A stretch of 64,000 nucleotides of DNA. Source: Serinus canaria. Its lineage: Eukaryota; Chordata; Aves; Passeriformes; Fringillidae. Shown here one piece after another: positions 14,513 to 23,800 of the stretch. The stretch's first letter is position 1. Each line of letters begins with the position of its first letter. The stretch is from the NCBI RefSeq assembly GCF_022539315.1, contig NC_066316.1, forward strand, positions 27,963,245 to 28,027,244, in the 5' to 3' direction. Under the pieces are notes generated by a model. That model did not search any database. It was not told where the DNA came from and worked only from the letters and a program-made list of their open reading frames with translations. A program made the position numbers and the translations under genes.

Positions 14513-14519
14513 TAAGCAG
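14513..14519 (+). promoter_or_regulatory. Perfect AP-1 site (TGAGTCA) in FOSL2 intron 1
   Basis: The heptamer is the consensus TRE bound by FOS/JUN dimers, including Fra-2 itself. First introns of FOS genes often hold enhancers, but a single 7-mer in 6 kb may be chance. Confidence 0.3.
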
Positions 14520-15409
14520 GCGGGGAAATTACACGGAGAGGATGACACTGGTACCAAGACCTTGGCAAAACCCCCAGCAGCACCTCAGAGATTCACTTGG
14601 AGCTTGAGTCCAACACAGCCTCAGCTCATCCCACATTTCAGAGTCCATGTCACCTCCCCCAATTAGTTAAAGAGGCTCCAAGCCACAGACTGTCAACGCT
14701 GCATCAGAATTTATAGGTGCAAATCCCCTCCTTTGCTCTGCATGGTGTAGGCTGTGACCACATGGCACAGAAGAGGATGCGTTGGTGCCTCCATAACCAG
14801 AACACAAGAGGACCTAAACCGCACAGAAGGGAGGAAGTGCGAGGCCAGTTGAACCACGAGCCCAACTCAAGGGATGTGAGCCCTACTTCCAGATCCGCAA
14901 GTGGCTTCTACCACGACCATTACCTATCTGTGCCACCACCCTCCCTTTCATATCCAAAAAGCAGAGAAGAAATGTCCTGTCTTCCCTGCAGGGACACCAC
15001 AAAGCAAAACATCCAGAGCTTCTGCCATAGAGACACCACTGGCATTCCAGAGCTAACCTTTGCCTCCAACACCCAACAACATGCTAAGAATTCCCAATAG
15101 AGGTTGTGAGAGTCAGTTCCATCACTAAATCAACCACATAAAATACCAGAATCTGACATAAAAATCAGGGTCCAAGTATTAACTAAGCAAGTGCTCCATT
15201 TCTAATCACTCCTGTATTCAACCTAGGACCCTTCTGTAACACTAGTAGAGGTCTCCTGGACAGCAAAGGGGATTTGCTCAGTTCAGCCACATCCCTCTGT
15301 AGCTCCACAATGCTTGCTTGCAGACCTGGGGGGAAGAGACCAGTTCCTCTCTGCCATGCCCCATCTCTGTCACCAGCTTCCCTTCTAATAACTCAAAATA
15401 TCTTAGAAA

Positions 15410-15423
15410 TAAAAAAAAAAATA

Positions 15424-15470
<47 letters not shown>
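15410..15470. repeat. Poly(A) tract, 45 uninterrupted A
   Basis: A short A-rich lead passes into 45 consecutive A at 15,426-15,470, in FOSL2 intron 1 (T on the sense strand). I find no target-site duplication and no recognisable retrotransposed body beside it, so I call it a simple repeat. Its length may be affected by assembly error. Confidence 0.9.
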
Positions 15471-15472
<2 letters not shown>

Positions 15473-17818
15473 AAAGCTGTATTCTGTACTTTCCAAAGGC
15501 AGTATTTTTCCTGGATAACTAATTAAGGGACCCACTGCTGTGGCAGGCTGAGTCTTCAGACACAGTGTGCTCAGTCTAACACCAGGTTTTACAAGCAGTG
15601 CTTCCTAACTGATCAGGCTTTCCCCACATACCTGTCTTTCCCTGCTAGGACACTGCATCGCAGCAGCCCTGCCATCCCAAAACCCTGCAGGGCCCCACAT
15701 TCTGCCCAGTGGCCATCAGTTCTTACCCCTGGCATGCTCCTGGTTGCAGTGGCAGGCCCTGAATTCCCTGTCACCTCCCCTGCACAGCCTCTCTGTGCAC
15801 CAGCCTCCTCACACAAAGTGCCAGAACTTCCCCCAAACTGCAGCCCCGTCTTTGCTCTCCTCACCTCTTCTGCTCTAATTGAGCTTCAATGCCCCTGCCA
15901 GCTTGACAGCACTGCCTGCCCTCACCCACCTCCCCACTTTCCAGACCTCCTCCTGCCTTTGCCTCTCAGGACATGCACAGCTCTCCTCTGCTGACCCACG
16001 AGAGGCTCCTGGAAGCAGCTCTCTGCCAGCTTTCAGTCCTTCCTCTCTACAAGAGTTCAGTGCACTACAGAAAGATGAGGCGATAGGCAGATTGCAGGGC
16101 TACACACACAGCACGCGCTCAGCCACGAACCCACCGCTCTCCTCCTGACCCAAGCAAACGCAGATGAAGGTATCATTAAAAAACCCCAACAACTAAACAG
16201 CAAACAGAAAGAGTCCTGTTATTAAGTGTGCCAGGAACTGAGGTCAGTCTCTGCTCTGCCTTAAAAATATGGGGTTGAATGAGAGCCTTCTCAGATCCAC
16301 AGTTGGGGGAGGCTCCAGAGAGTCCTGCCACAAGCAGGGACAGACTACGTTAGCAGCTCACAACTTAGCTGCAGAGACAGCACAGGGACATTGTAAGCTT
16401 TGGCTTTATGTTGCCCTTCTCCACCCTAAGGTTCTATAGAGCAACCCGCTGTGTTCTTTGGTCCATTCTGGACCTTCACTGATATCTTTAACAGTGCTGA
16501 GCAGCACTAGAAACCAGTCGAGAAATGAGTATAATTGCTGGGGGGGGGAAATCAAACCCAACAAGAAAGTGACTTAGAAAAATCCTAGAGCATCTTCAAC
16601 ATTACTCAGTTACCAAATATAGGGTATATGTGATATATCTTACAATAAATACAAGACCCTTGTGTCTCTCCTATGTTGAACATCTCCTCGAAGGAAAACT
16701 GGACACAATGCTTTAATATCTCAGGGGAAATTTGACCACTCTGAAAGAGTACACAAACTCTTCCCATTAAAGTCTATGTTTACCACAAGGCAAGTCAGTG
16801 ATTAGGAAAATAGCATGACATGCAACCTAAAAGAAAATTGTTCCAGTGCTGTGCTGTATGGGAAAAAATAATTAAAAAGCATCAAAGTTTTGGCTCAGAG
16901 ACACAGTTTCCATTTAAACATGTGACTGATGCATCTTTTCTTGCTTTTGGGGGGAAAAAAAAAGAGAGCATAATAAAGAAAAAATTTCAGCAATGCATAT
17001 TGTCTGTAGTGATAAAACTGCAGATCTCCATAGACCAGAATCAGCAGAACAGCCCAACTGCTAGGGTAAAGGCAACGCTTACATTTGATCCTAATCTACA
17101 ACATCTGTAAGGATCAAGGGAAAGACGGAGCACAAGGCCTTGAGAAATCTCCCGGATTCTTAAAGAAAACATTTATGTTCTCGCTAAGCCAACGTCCTGC
17201 TCAAAGCCCTGTTTCAGATAGTAACCCTAGAAACTGGGCTCTGGTCCCCGGATCAGACGGCACGCACACCAGCTGCCTGGGGAAGACATGGAGCCCCAGA
17301 AAAAGGGGAAAACCCAGTTATTGCTCAGACTGTGACAGCTCAAATGTGAAGCGCTGACGGAGTTTCTCGACCTCCTGAAGCAAGGGCTTGAATCCAGAGC
17401 AGCTGTTAAATCACAGCAGGAAAGGGAGAGTGAGAATTTGCAGTTTGCCGGGCGTTCCCAGCTTCTCTAACCCCCTTTCCCGCTCCCCCACCCTGTCCTA
17501 GCGTTTACTGTAAACCAGGGAATAAGCTTTATCTGAGCTAGAATCCCTGGAAACCCCAGGCTGCAGCCCGCAGAGGGCACCAGCGAGATGCGTTTGGAGC
17601 AGGCGGGGAGAGGCAGCGAGTCATTTCTGGTAAAACTTCTTTAATGTGAGGAATGTCACGGGCTGGTACGGCTGGCAGAGTTTAAGACTGGACTTTTTTC
17701 CTTTTTAAATTTTTTTCTCTTTTAATTATCCTATGACTCCTTGATGCGAAGGCTACACTGTGGTCACACTGCCCGTTCGCTCGTACAAGCCACCCAAGAA
17801 ATAATATTGTGAGAAAAA

Positions 17819-17834
17819 GGGGGGGGTGGGGGGG
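17819..17834 (+). repeat. G run with G-quadruplex potential
   Basis: Eight G, one T, then seven G on the plus strand (C on the FOSL2 sense strand), just inside the downstream side of the CpG island. Such a run can fold as a quadruplex in vitro. No role is shown. Confidence 0.6.
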
Positions 17835-19131
17835 TCAGAAGCCCAACTCTGAAAAGGCAAAAAAGAGTGAGGCTGGGCCAGCTGATGTAAACAAGTTATG
17901 AAATAACCCAGGTTTGTATAACTGGCCCGATTGTGTAATGCCTTCCGCCGAAGTGGTAGATTTAGTCGATCTAGGCATATAAGTAATTTCGAGGTATTTT
18001 CTTAGGAAAATGAAAGGGAAAAAACCCAAACCACAAGACTGCGCTTTCAGGTCCGTGAATTCACGCCGCTTCCACAGGAAATATTCCCCATTCTCGAAGC
18101 GCCGACCGGTAATGGGGCTTGAGTAGGGAGCGGGGCCGGGGAGCGCGGGGAACGCACCGGCGAGCCCCAGGAAACTCCCGCTCGGAAAAAGCCACGGCCG
18201 GCCGGAGAGCGGCCGGCGGAACCAAGGAGCGGGCGGGCAGAGGGCTGAGCACAGCGGCACTCCGCCGGCCGCGGGGTGCCAGCGTGGGCCCCGTGGCAAA
18301 GGCAAAGAGTGTCAGCGCCTCGGAGACAAAGTTTAATGGGGGAGAAGCGGGCAGACAACCGCAGGCGCTGGAAAGACCCAGAGCCCACTTCCAGCCATCC
18401 TGCCGTGTTACACGGCGTCTGCGACAGCTCCGTGAGTAACTCGGGCGGCACCTCCTAGAGTCCCAGCGAAGCCGCCCTAAGTGCTGCGGGCGAGCCCCGG
18501 GCACCACCCGGGCAGGCGCGATGAACGTGGACAGCGAGAAGCTCCCAATGAGAACAAAAGCAGGAAGGAGGAAGAGTTCGGTCGCCCCTATATTCGCGTT
18601 ACCGACCTCGCAGAGAAGTCGCCCGTAGGAGCCCTTTGATTGCCGAGCGGGTCCCGGCCCGGCGCTGCGGCGGGTGCCCGGCCGACAGGCGAGGGCTCGG
18701 CACCGACACCTGGCGACCCCGCTCCACCTGGGGCCGAGCCAGCGGAGACTGCCCGCCAGGCGCTCCCTCACCGCACGTCCCCGCTCGGGGCAGGCCGTGC
18801 CTCCTACAACGCTCCCGGCCCGACAGGCGGGGAACTCCGGTCAGCGTCCCGCCGGACGCGTCGGGGCACCCACGCCGGGGAGGGCGGACAGGGAGGGAAG
18901 GAAAACGGCGGCGCCCAGCTAAGGGCGGCGGGACGGAGCGGAGGCTGCGGGCAGCCCCGCGCCCCGGCACCGCCTGCGCCACCGGGACCGGCGCCTCTCC
19001 GCCGGGCTCCCGTGCCTCCATCGCGGAGGAAGCGCCGGCCGCTCCCCGGGCGTGGCGGTGAACTCCCGTCCCGGGAGCGCTCGGAGCCGCCCCCGGAGGG
19101 ACCGGGGGAGAGGGGCAGCGCCCGACCCTAC

Positions 19132-19230
19132 CTGCTGGGCTGCGCCGCTCGAGTAGGTCTCGGGGTGTCCCGGGGAGCCGCTGCTGCCTCTGGAGGAGGT
19201 GTCGAAGTTCCCGGGGTAGTCCTGGTACAT
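19132..19230 (-). CDS. FOSL2: FOSL2 coding exon 1: start codon and N-terminus
   Basis: This exon encodes residues 1-33, beginning [13 protein letters not shown] as in vertebrate FOSL2 and ending in AAQQ at the donor (CAG followed by GTAGGG). The ATG at 19,228-19,230 is in good context (ACCATGT, with A at -3). It is the first ATG in at least 600 nt of leader. A short serine/glycine stretch follows. The human protein has a slightly longer glycine run before QQKF, and with the other indels this explains 323 residues here against 326 in human. As a whole FOSL2 is a nuclear AP-1 subunit that pairs with JUN proteins and acts in bone, skin, adipose, circadian and growth-factor responses. Confidence 0.96.
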
Positions 19231-19766
19231 GGTCCGAGGTCGGCCCGGGGGAGCCGCGTCCCCGCCTTCCCACACCGACACCCGCCGCTCCCTCGCCGTC
19301 TCCCCGCCCCCTTCTCCCTCCCGACCTCTTCGGCTCTTGCCTCTCGCCTCCCAACGCTCGCCGCGGAGAGGGAAAAAAAATAATAAAGACGGCTTTGGAG
19401 ACGAGGAAGAAAGTGGGAGGGAGGGAAAGGTAAAAAAAAAAAAAAAATAGGAAAAAAGAAAAAAATTAAAAATAAAGAGATAACAAAAATAAAAATAATA
19501 ACAATGATGATAAAAGTGGCTCAGTTGGCAGTCGAGTGCCTGCGGGACGGGACGGGACAGCAGGACTCGGCGGCGCGGCGGGAGCAGAGCCGTGCGCGCA
19601 AGCGGGCGCTCGCCGATGTCCTCTCTCCGCGCTGCCCGGTAAAACTCGCCCCGCCGGCGGAGCGGCTCCGGGCCCGGGGGCTGCAGGCGGAGCGGTTCTC
19701 CTCCGCCCCCCCAACCTCCTCCTCCACCACCACCACACACCGGCCGCCCCTTTTCCCGGCGCGGGG

Positions 19767-19773
19767 TGACTCA
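19767..19773. promoter_or_regulatory. AP-1 site (TRE, TGACTCA), proximal copy
   Basis: A perfect TGACTCA heptamer in the CpG island, 537 bp upstream of the FOSL2 start codon. It lies 67 bp from a second identical site. Paired AP-1 sites in a FOS-family promoter fit the known positive autoregulation of AP-1 genes. Confidence 0.65.
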
Positions 19774-19833
19774 GCCGGGTCTTGCGCCCCGCGGCTCGGC
19801 GGCGCTGCGAGCCGGAGCTCCGCGCGCCCGCGG

Positions 19834-19840
19834 TGACTCA
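19834..19840. promoter_or_regulatory. AP-1 site (TRE, TGACTCA), distal copy
   Basis: A second perfect TGACTCA in the same orientation as the first, about 30 bp on the transcription side of the TATA-like motif. Both sites share a GGTGACTCAG context, which suggests selection rather than chance. Confidence 0.65.
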
Positions 19841-19869
19841 GAGCAATGGCATCGCCCCGGCCGCGCTCG

Positions 19870-19878
19870 CTTATTATC
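19870..19878 (-). promoter_or_regulatory. TATA-like motif (GATAATAAG)
   Basis: On the sense strand an AT-rich nonamer stands out within very GC-rich sequence. If used, transcription would start near 19,845. A second candidate, TTTAAA at 20,273-20,278, lies farther upstream. Neither is a perfect TATAAA, and CpG-island promoters often lack one. Confidence 0.35.
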
Positions 19879-20079
19879 CGCCCGCCGCCGCACCATGTGC
19901 ACTCGCACACGTCAAACCCGCGGCGCACCGGCCCCACCTTGGCGCGCGGAGCCTCCCACCTGCCGCCGCGGCGGGGGAGGCGGGCCGCCCGCGGGGGGAC
20001 GGCGCCCGCCTCGGCCGCGCCCGCCGCGCCGCCCGCCCCGCTGCGCCCGCCCCTCCCCGGCCCGCGGTCAGGGCGGCTC

Positions 20080-20092
20080 GGGCGGGGCGGGC
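20080..20092. promoter_or_regulatory. Overlapping GC boxes (Sp1-type)
   Basis: GGGCGGGGCGGGC on the plus strand gives overlapping GC boxes, with further CCCGCCCC-type matches at about 20,044-20,055. Sp1-family sites are typical of CpG-island promoters and in this base composition carry little specific weight. Confidence 0.4.
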
Positions 20093-20178
20093 GCAGCGGC
20101 GGGGACAGCGCGGCGCCCAGTTCCCGGCAGGCCCCGCCTCCCCCCGCCCCGCTTGGTGCCGTCCGCTGTCGCACGTTG

Positions 20179-20188
20179 CCAAAAATGG
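20179..20188. promoter_or_regulatory. CArG box (serum response element core)
   Basis: CCAAAAATGG is a perfect CC(A/T)6GG and the only AT-rich decamer in this part of the island. SRF with its TCF partners binds such sites and drives immediate-early induction. In c-fos the SRE lies roughly 310 bp upstream of the start, and here it lies about 300 bp upstream of the TATA-like motif. The motif is seen. The c-fos-like role is inferred. Confidence 0.65.
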
Positions 20189-20232
20189 TCATTTGCGTCG
20201 CACGACGCGAGCGCGGGTTTCCTTGCCGCGGA

Positions 20233-20240
20233 TGACGCGC
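20233..20240. promoter_or_regulatory. CRE-like half-site (TGACGCGC)
   Basis: TGACGCGC contains the TGACG core bound by ATF/CREB factors, about 45 bp upstream of the CArG box. It is a partial match only. Confidence 0.35.
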
Positions 20241-20489
20241 TGCGAGAGGGATTCCCTGCCCGGCCGCCGGGATTTAAAGGGACAGGCGCACCGCCGGCAG
20301 AGGGGAGCGGGGGTGGCCGCGGGAAACGGCGCAGAGCTGGCCGCACAGACCGGCCCGCCCCTCCACGGTGTCTCGGGGGCCGTTTGATCCAGCCCTTCTC
20401 CCTGCAGGAGGGTGCTCGGCACCAGGGTTGCTCCAGGGCTCGGTGCGTTTTTCAGCGCATCAATAAACCAAGCGTTAGACTCGTCTAGA

Positions 20490-20812
20490 TTTTATAGCAT
20501 TGTTAAACCAGCTTTATTTTATTTATATTTATTTTTATTATTTTATATTTCTATTGTTTTATATTTTCGTGATTATGACTTATATTATTTTAATTTATTT
20601 TCATTAACATTTTTCTTATATTTACTAATACTATGTGCTATTATTTTTTAAATTTCTTTTTAATTTAAAATATTTTTCCTATTTATTTTTCATGCAATTT
20701 TTAAATTACTGTAATTTTTATTCAAATTTGATAACCATTCTTACATCTCCCCCCTTATTTAATTTTTAATTATTTAACGTTTAGATTTATTTTTACTTTT
20801 TAAGTGGATCCT
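20490..20812. repeat. AT-rich, T-biased low-complexity block upstream of the CpG island
   Basis: Directly beyond the CpG island the sequence becomes almost entirely A/T for about 320 bp, with T far in excess of A on the plus strand and many TTTATTT-like units. It is not a perfect microsatellite. The short open frame across it is low-complexity and not a gene. It may be a degenerate satellite, a matrix-attachment-type region or a decayed poly(T). Confidence 0.75.
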
Positions 20813-20829
20813 CCTAGGATCTGCAGAGC

Positions 20830-23800
20830 CACTCTAGGTCTCCGAACCAGAGTATGTCACAGGAACATGGGGTGACAGCCCTGGGCTTCCCTGGAGCAGG
20901 AACTCGTGGGACAAGGACTGTACCAGCCCGCCGCGGGTGGCTCTGGCATTGCCAGGTCACTGACTAGAGCAGGCTGGAAGGTGGCAGAAGCAGATAGAGC
21001 AGAGCCATGCACACGGAGAACGCGGGCTCTGAGGTGATCTCCAGCGAATACAGCAGTGATGCTACTTCACAAGTTGTTTCAATGCCGGTCCTAGACACAA
21101 AGTGTCTCGTTTCCACCCTCCCTGGAGGATTTGCCCATTGCTGGGCAAGTCCTTTTTGCTGGTAGGGAGGGAGAAGTCATCTAAGTTCAAGCTATAAAAT
21201 CCCATTTAAGCTGTCTCACGGACAAAGTATTTTCCCACAGGAGCCCATCTGAAAGCAGTGGGCTTTCCACTCACACTGTGCTCCTTGGAAGGCAGAAGCA
21301 GCACCCATCTCAACCCTGGAGACTTCGGGGAACTCTGAAATGAAGCACCCCATGGGGGCTAAGTCTTCAGAACTCGGTTATTTTTTAGCACTGACCCAGA
21401 AATTTGGGACTAAAATTCCTGCCTATGCAGTTTAGTTTTAGTTTAGCACCTTCATTACTCAGGCAATTGAAATTCTCCCCCAAATTAGCTGGCCTATTTC
21501 AGGCAGCACCTGACTTTGGGGGAGGTGGGGAAAGGGCTGTAAAAATATACCCATGTTTCCAACTCGAACTGCACTAGGAGTGAGGGGTGGGAGGGAGAGA
21601 GGTGCTCTAGCAGGCACAGTGAGGCCGTGATGTGTTTTTCCCCTTGGGTGGCAGGTGATCAGCACATGCTGCTTTCTGCTGGAAAGAGAATTAGTTCAAG
21701 ATGTGAGAGGAATCAGGCTGCAGTTGTCAAGAAATGAAGAGTGAAAGGGTAAAATAAGCATCAAAATAAATAAACTTAACAAAAGCCGGCTGGGTTTTGG
21801 CTGGTCACCACCCTCTCTTCTGCCTCCCCCTCAGGTGAAGGATGCTGCTGGCTCCGAGGCTTACCAGATGTTAGGAACCTCTGCCATCCCCTGAGCTCAT
21901 CAGCCCTGGCTCGGGTCCTGTTTCACATCAGGCTGGTGGGTTTGTAGAATCCAGTCTGCTGAGCAGCAAGAAATGCAAAAAAGTACTTGTTGTAGGGAAA
22001 GAGTGACAACCAGAAACAGGGAAGCAAGATGGGGGTGCTGGAGCATTAGTGTTGCAGCATTTTGCAAGAGGAAAAGAGAGGTGTTTTTCATCCCTCCTAG
22101 AATTGTTTCTATACTTTATCTTCAGCAGTTCATTTACCCTAAACTACCTGCCCTCCTCATGTTTCATCTCATGCTCATTTTGAACGTTGTTTTCAGACCT
22201 TATCCCAACATAATTTGGGCACATCTATCCTGTCCTGCCGAATTTGCATGACATGTAGTCTGGGAACAGCTCGTTTGAAATAACATTCAAGGGCTGTTTT
22301 AATATTTGGCTGCAGCTAATGTGGATGCAATTAGCTGACACTTGTAAATCCCCAGGTTAAAAGCCCTGTAAGAAACGCAGGAAGCTGAATGCACACCTGA
22401 GGCCAAGCCCTCAGCTCCTGTAGGGTGATGAACCTCCCTGCCACAGCTGGACGGCACCACCTTGCCCTCCGAAAGCTCCTGACCCACACCCATCAGATGT
22501 GATGCTGAAGCTTTACCAAAATACACATGTAAATGTTTATTTACATTGACTTCACTGGAGTTCCTTCTGCCCTGGGAGCACAAAACCCTGCTGGCTATTA
22601 CAGGTTCACACGTACAGAAGGGATTGGTACATACCATTGGGAAAAAAATATTCCGTTCGATTGAGTCTCCTCATCAGCCCCTTTGTAATATTTTTTATTG
22701 TTTTGGATTGAAGGAACTCAGACTAGCCTGGCTCTCAGTACCCCAGACACATGCATTTTTAATACTCATCCAGACCAAGCTGCATTGTGCAATAGGCTCC
22801 CTGCTTCCAAAAAACAAGAGATAACATGTACGCCTGCCTAGTCCATTCTTGCCTGAACCAAAGACAAATTAAGACCAGCCCAGGTTCCAGGGCAGGAGAG
22901 GATCATTGTAAGGCAAATGAGACCTTGGCTCCTCAAACTTCTCGATTTCGGCAGCAATTAGGAGCCTGAAACCCAGACCTGGGAATGCTTTTCACGGTGT
23001 TTTTACGGGAACAGCGGATAAAGGCACTTCGCAGCAGTTTAGCCTTGGCCCTCGGCAAGCACGCGTTGGAGTCGGCCGTAAGCGCCTCTTCTCCAGCCCC
23101 CCCAGCAGCGCTGGGCTGCACCAGCCACACCGTGCCGCTTGCCTGAAGGCAAGATCATTGATTTTCAATTGAAAATATATGCAGCCATGATTCTCCTTCT
23201 CCTTGCTCTTCTTCCAACCCTTAAGACATCTCCTGTAAAGAAGACTGCAGTAGTCACTTCACCTTAAATGTGTATTGCCACCAGTGTGGCTGTTCCTGCA
23301 GTGGGGCAGGGAAGCTTCGGGACCGAGGGGTGGCTGCAGAGAGGTGGGACTGAAGCACACTGGTGGGGTGTGGGGAGCTGTGGACAACCTAAGACAAATC
23401 ATTCACCTCTTCTCCCCATACAATTCCTCATGTCCTGTTTTAAAATTCACTCCCACTTCCCTGCAAATTGGTGCTTTCTCTGTCACTGTTCATTATTGCA
23501 CAAGTGACTCTTTTGTTTCCCCGAGACCTTTCCCTCGAGCTCTCAGGAGAAGCACATATCCAGGGTTCTCCAGCCCTTCCTGACAATTCCACTTTCATCT
23601 GTGCGTGAAGTCTGCTTTCATATTGTCTCTTTAAGTGCTAAGAGCAAGTGTTTTGATGTTAACTCCTGGGAACGAGCTCTTAAGCTACCACCTCACGCTT
23701 AATTACAGTTATTTATTAAGTACTCCAGCATATCCAAGGGAGAATGGAGGTTTTCTCCTTCAAAGGGCTTCTGGATGCGGTTCCTCAAATACTTTTTGTC

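Larger units (their letters stand above)
13146..19131 (-). other. FOSL2 intron 1
   Basis: This 5,986-bp intron has donor GTAGGG (19,126-19,131) and its acceptor at 13,146. The donor-proximal kilobase is part of the CpG island. Further in are a run of 45 A (15,426-15,470), a run of G at 17,819-17,834, and a perfect AP-1 site at 14,513-14,519. No exon of another gene is recognised. Confidence 0.9.
19231..19850 (-). other. FOSL2 5' leader region (probable)
   Basis: This stretch lies between the start codon and a TATA-like motif. On the sense strand it contains no ATG down to 19,850. It includes a strongly U-rich section (about 19,370-19,510), odd within a CpG island, followed by GC-rich sequence further from the start. 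The transcription start is not known, so part of this may be promoter; the two AP-1 sites near 19.77 and 19.84 kb suggest so. Confidence 0.5.
18040..20450. promoter_or_regulatory. CpG island covering the FOSL2 promoter and exon 1
   Basis: This block is visibly G+C-rich and dense in CpG, in contrast to the flanks. It spans the start of intron 1, the first coding exon, the 5' leader and the proximal promoter. CpG islands of this kind mark constitutively unmethylated vertebrate promoters. The high GC creates long stop-free frames on both strands, which I do not accept as genes. The edges are judged by eye. Confidence 0.85.

Noticed and set aside
15410..15470. Poly(A) tail of a processed pseudogene
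   Set aside because: Neither flank holds a recognisable retrotransposed body and no target-site duplication is seen.
18919..19740. Extended minus frame that would add an N-terminal extension to FOSL2 upstream of MYQDY
   Set aside because: The frame is open upstream of the ATG, but the upstream part is low-complexity (Gly-, Phe- and Pro-rich runs from the U-rich leader). The conserved vertebrate start with a good ACCATG context is at 19,228-19,230.
18640..20488. Long stop-free frames (200-270 codons) on both strands around the FOSL2 promoter
   Set aside because: They are the usual effect of high GC in a CpG island, overlap one another in several frames, and are rich in Arg, Ala, Pro and Gly with no domain. 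The only real coding here is the 33-codon FOSL2 exon.
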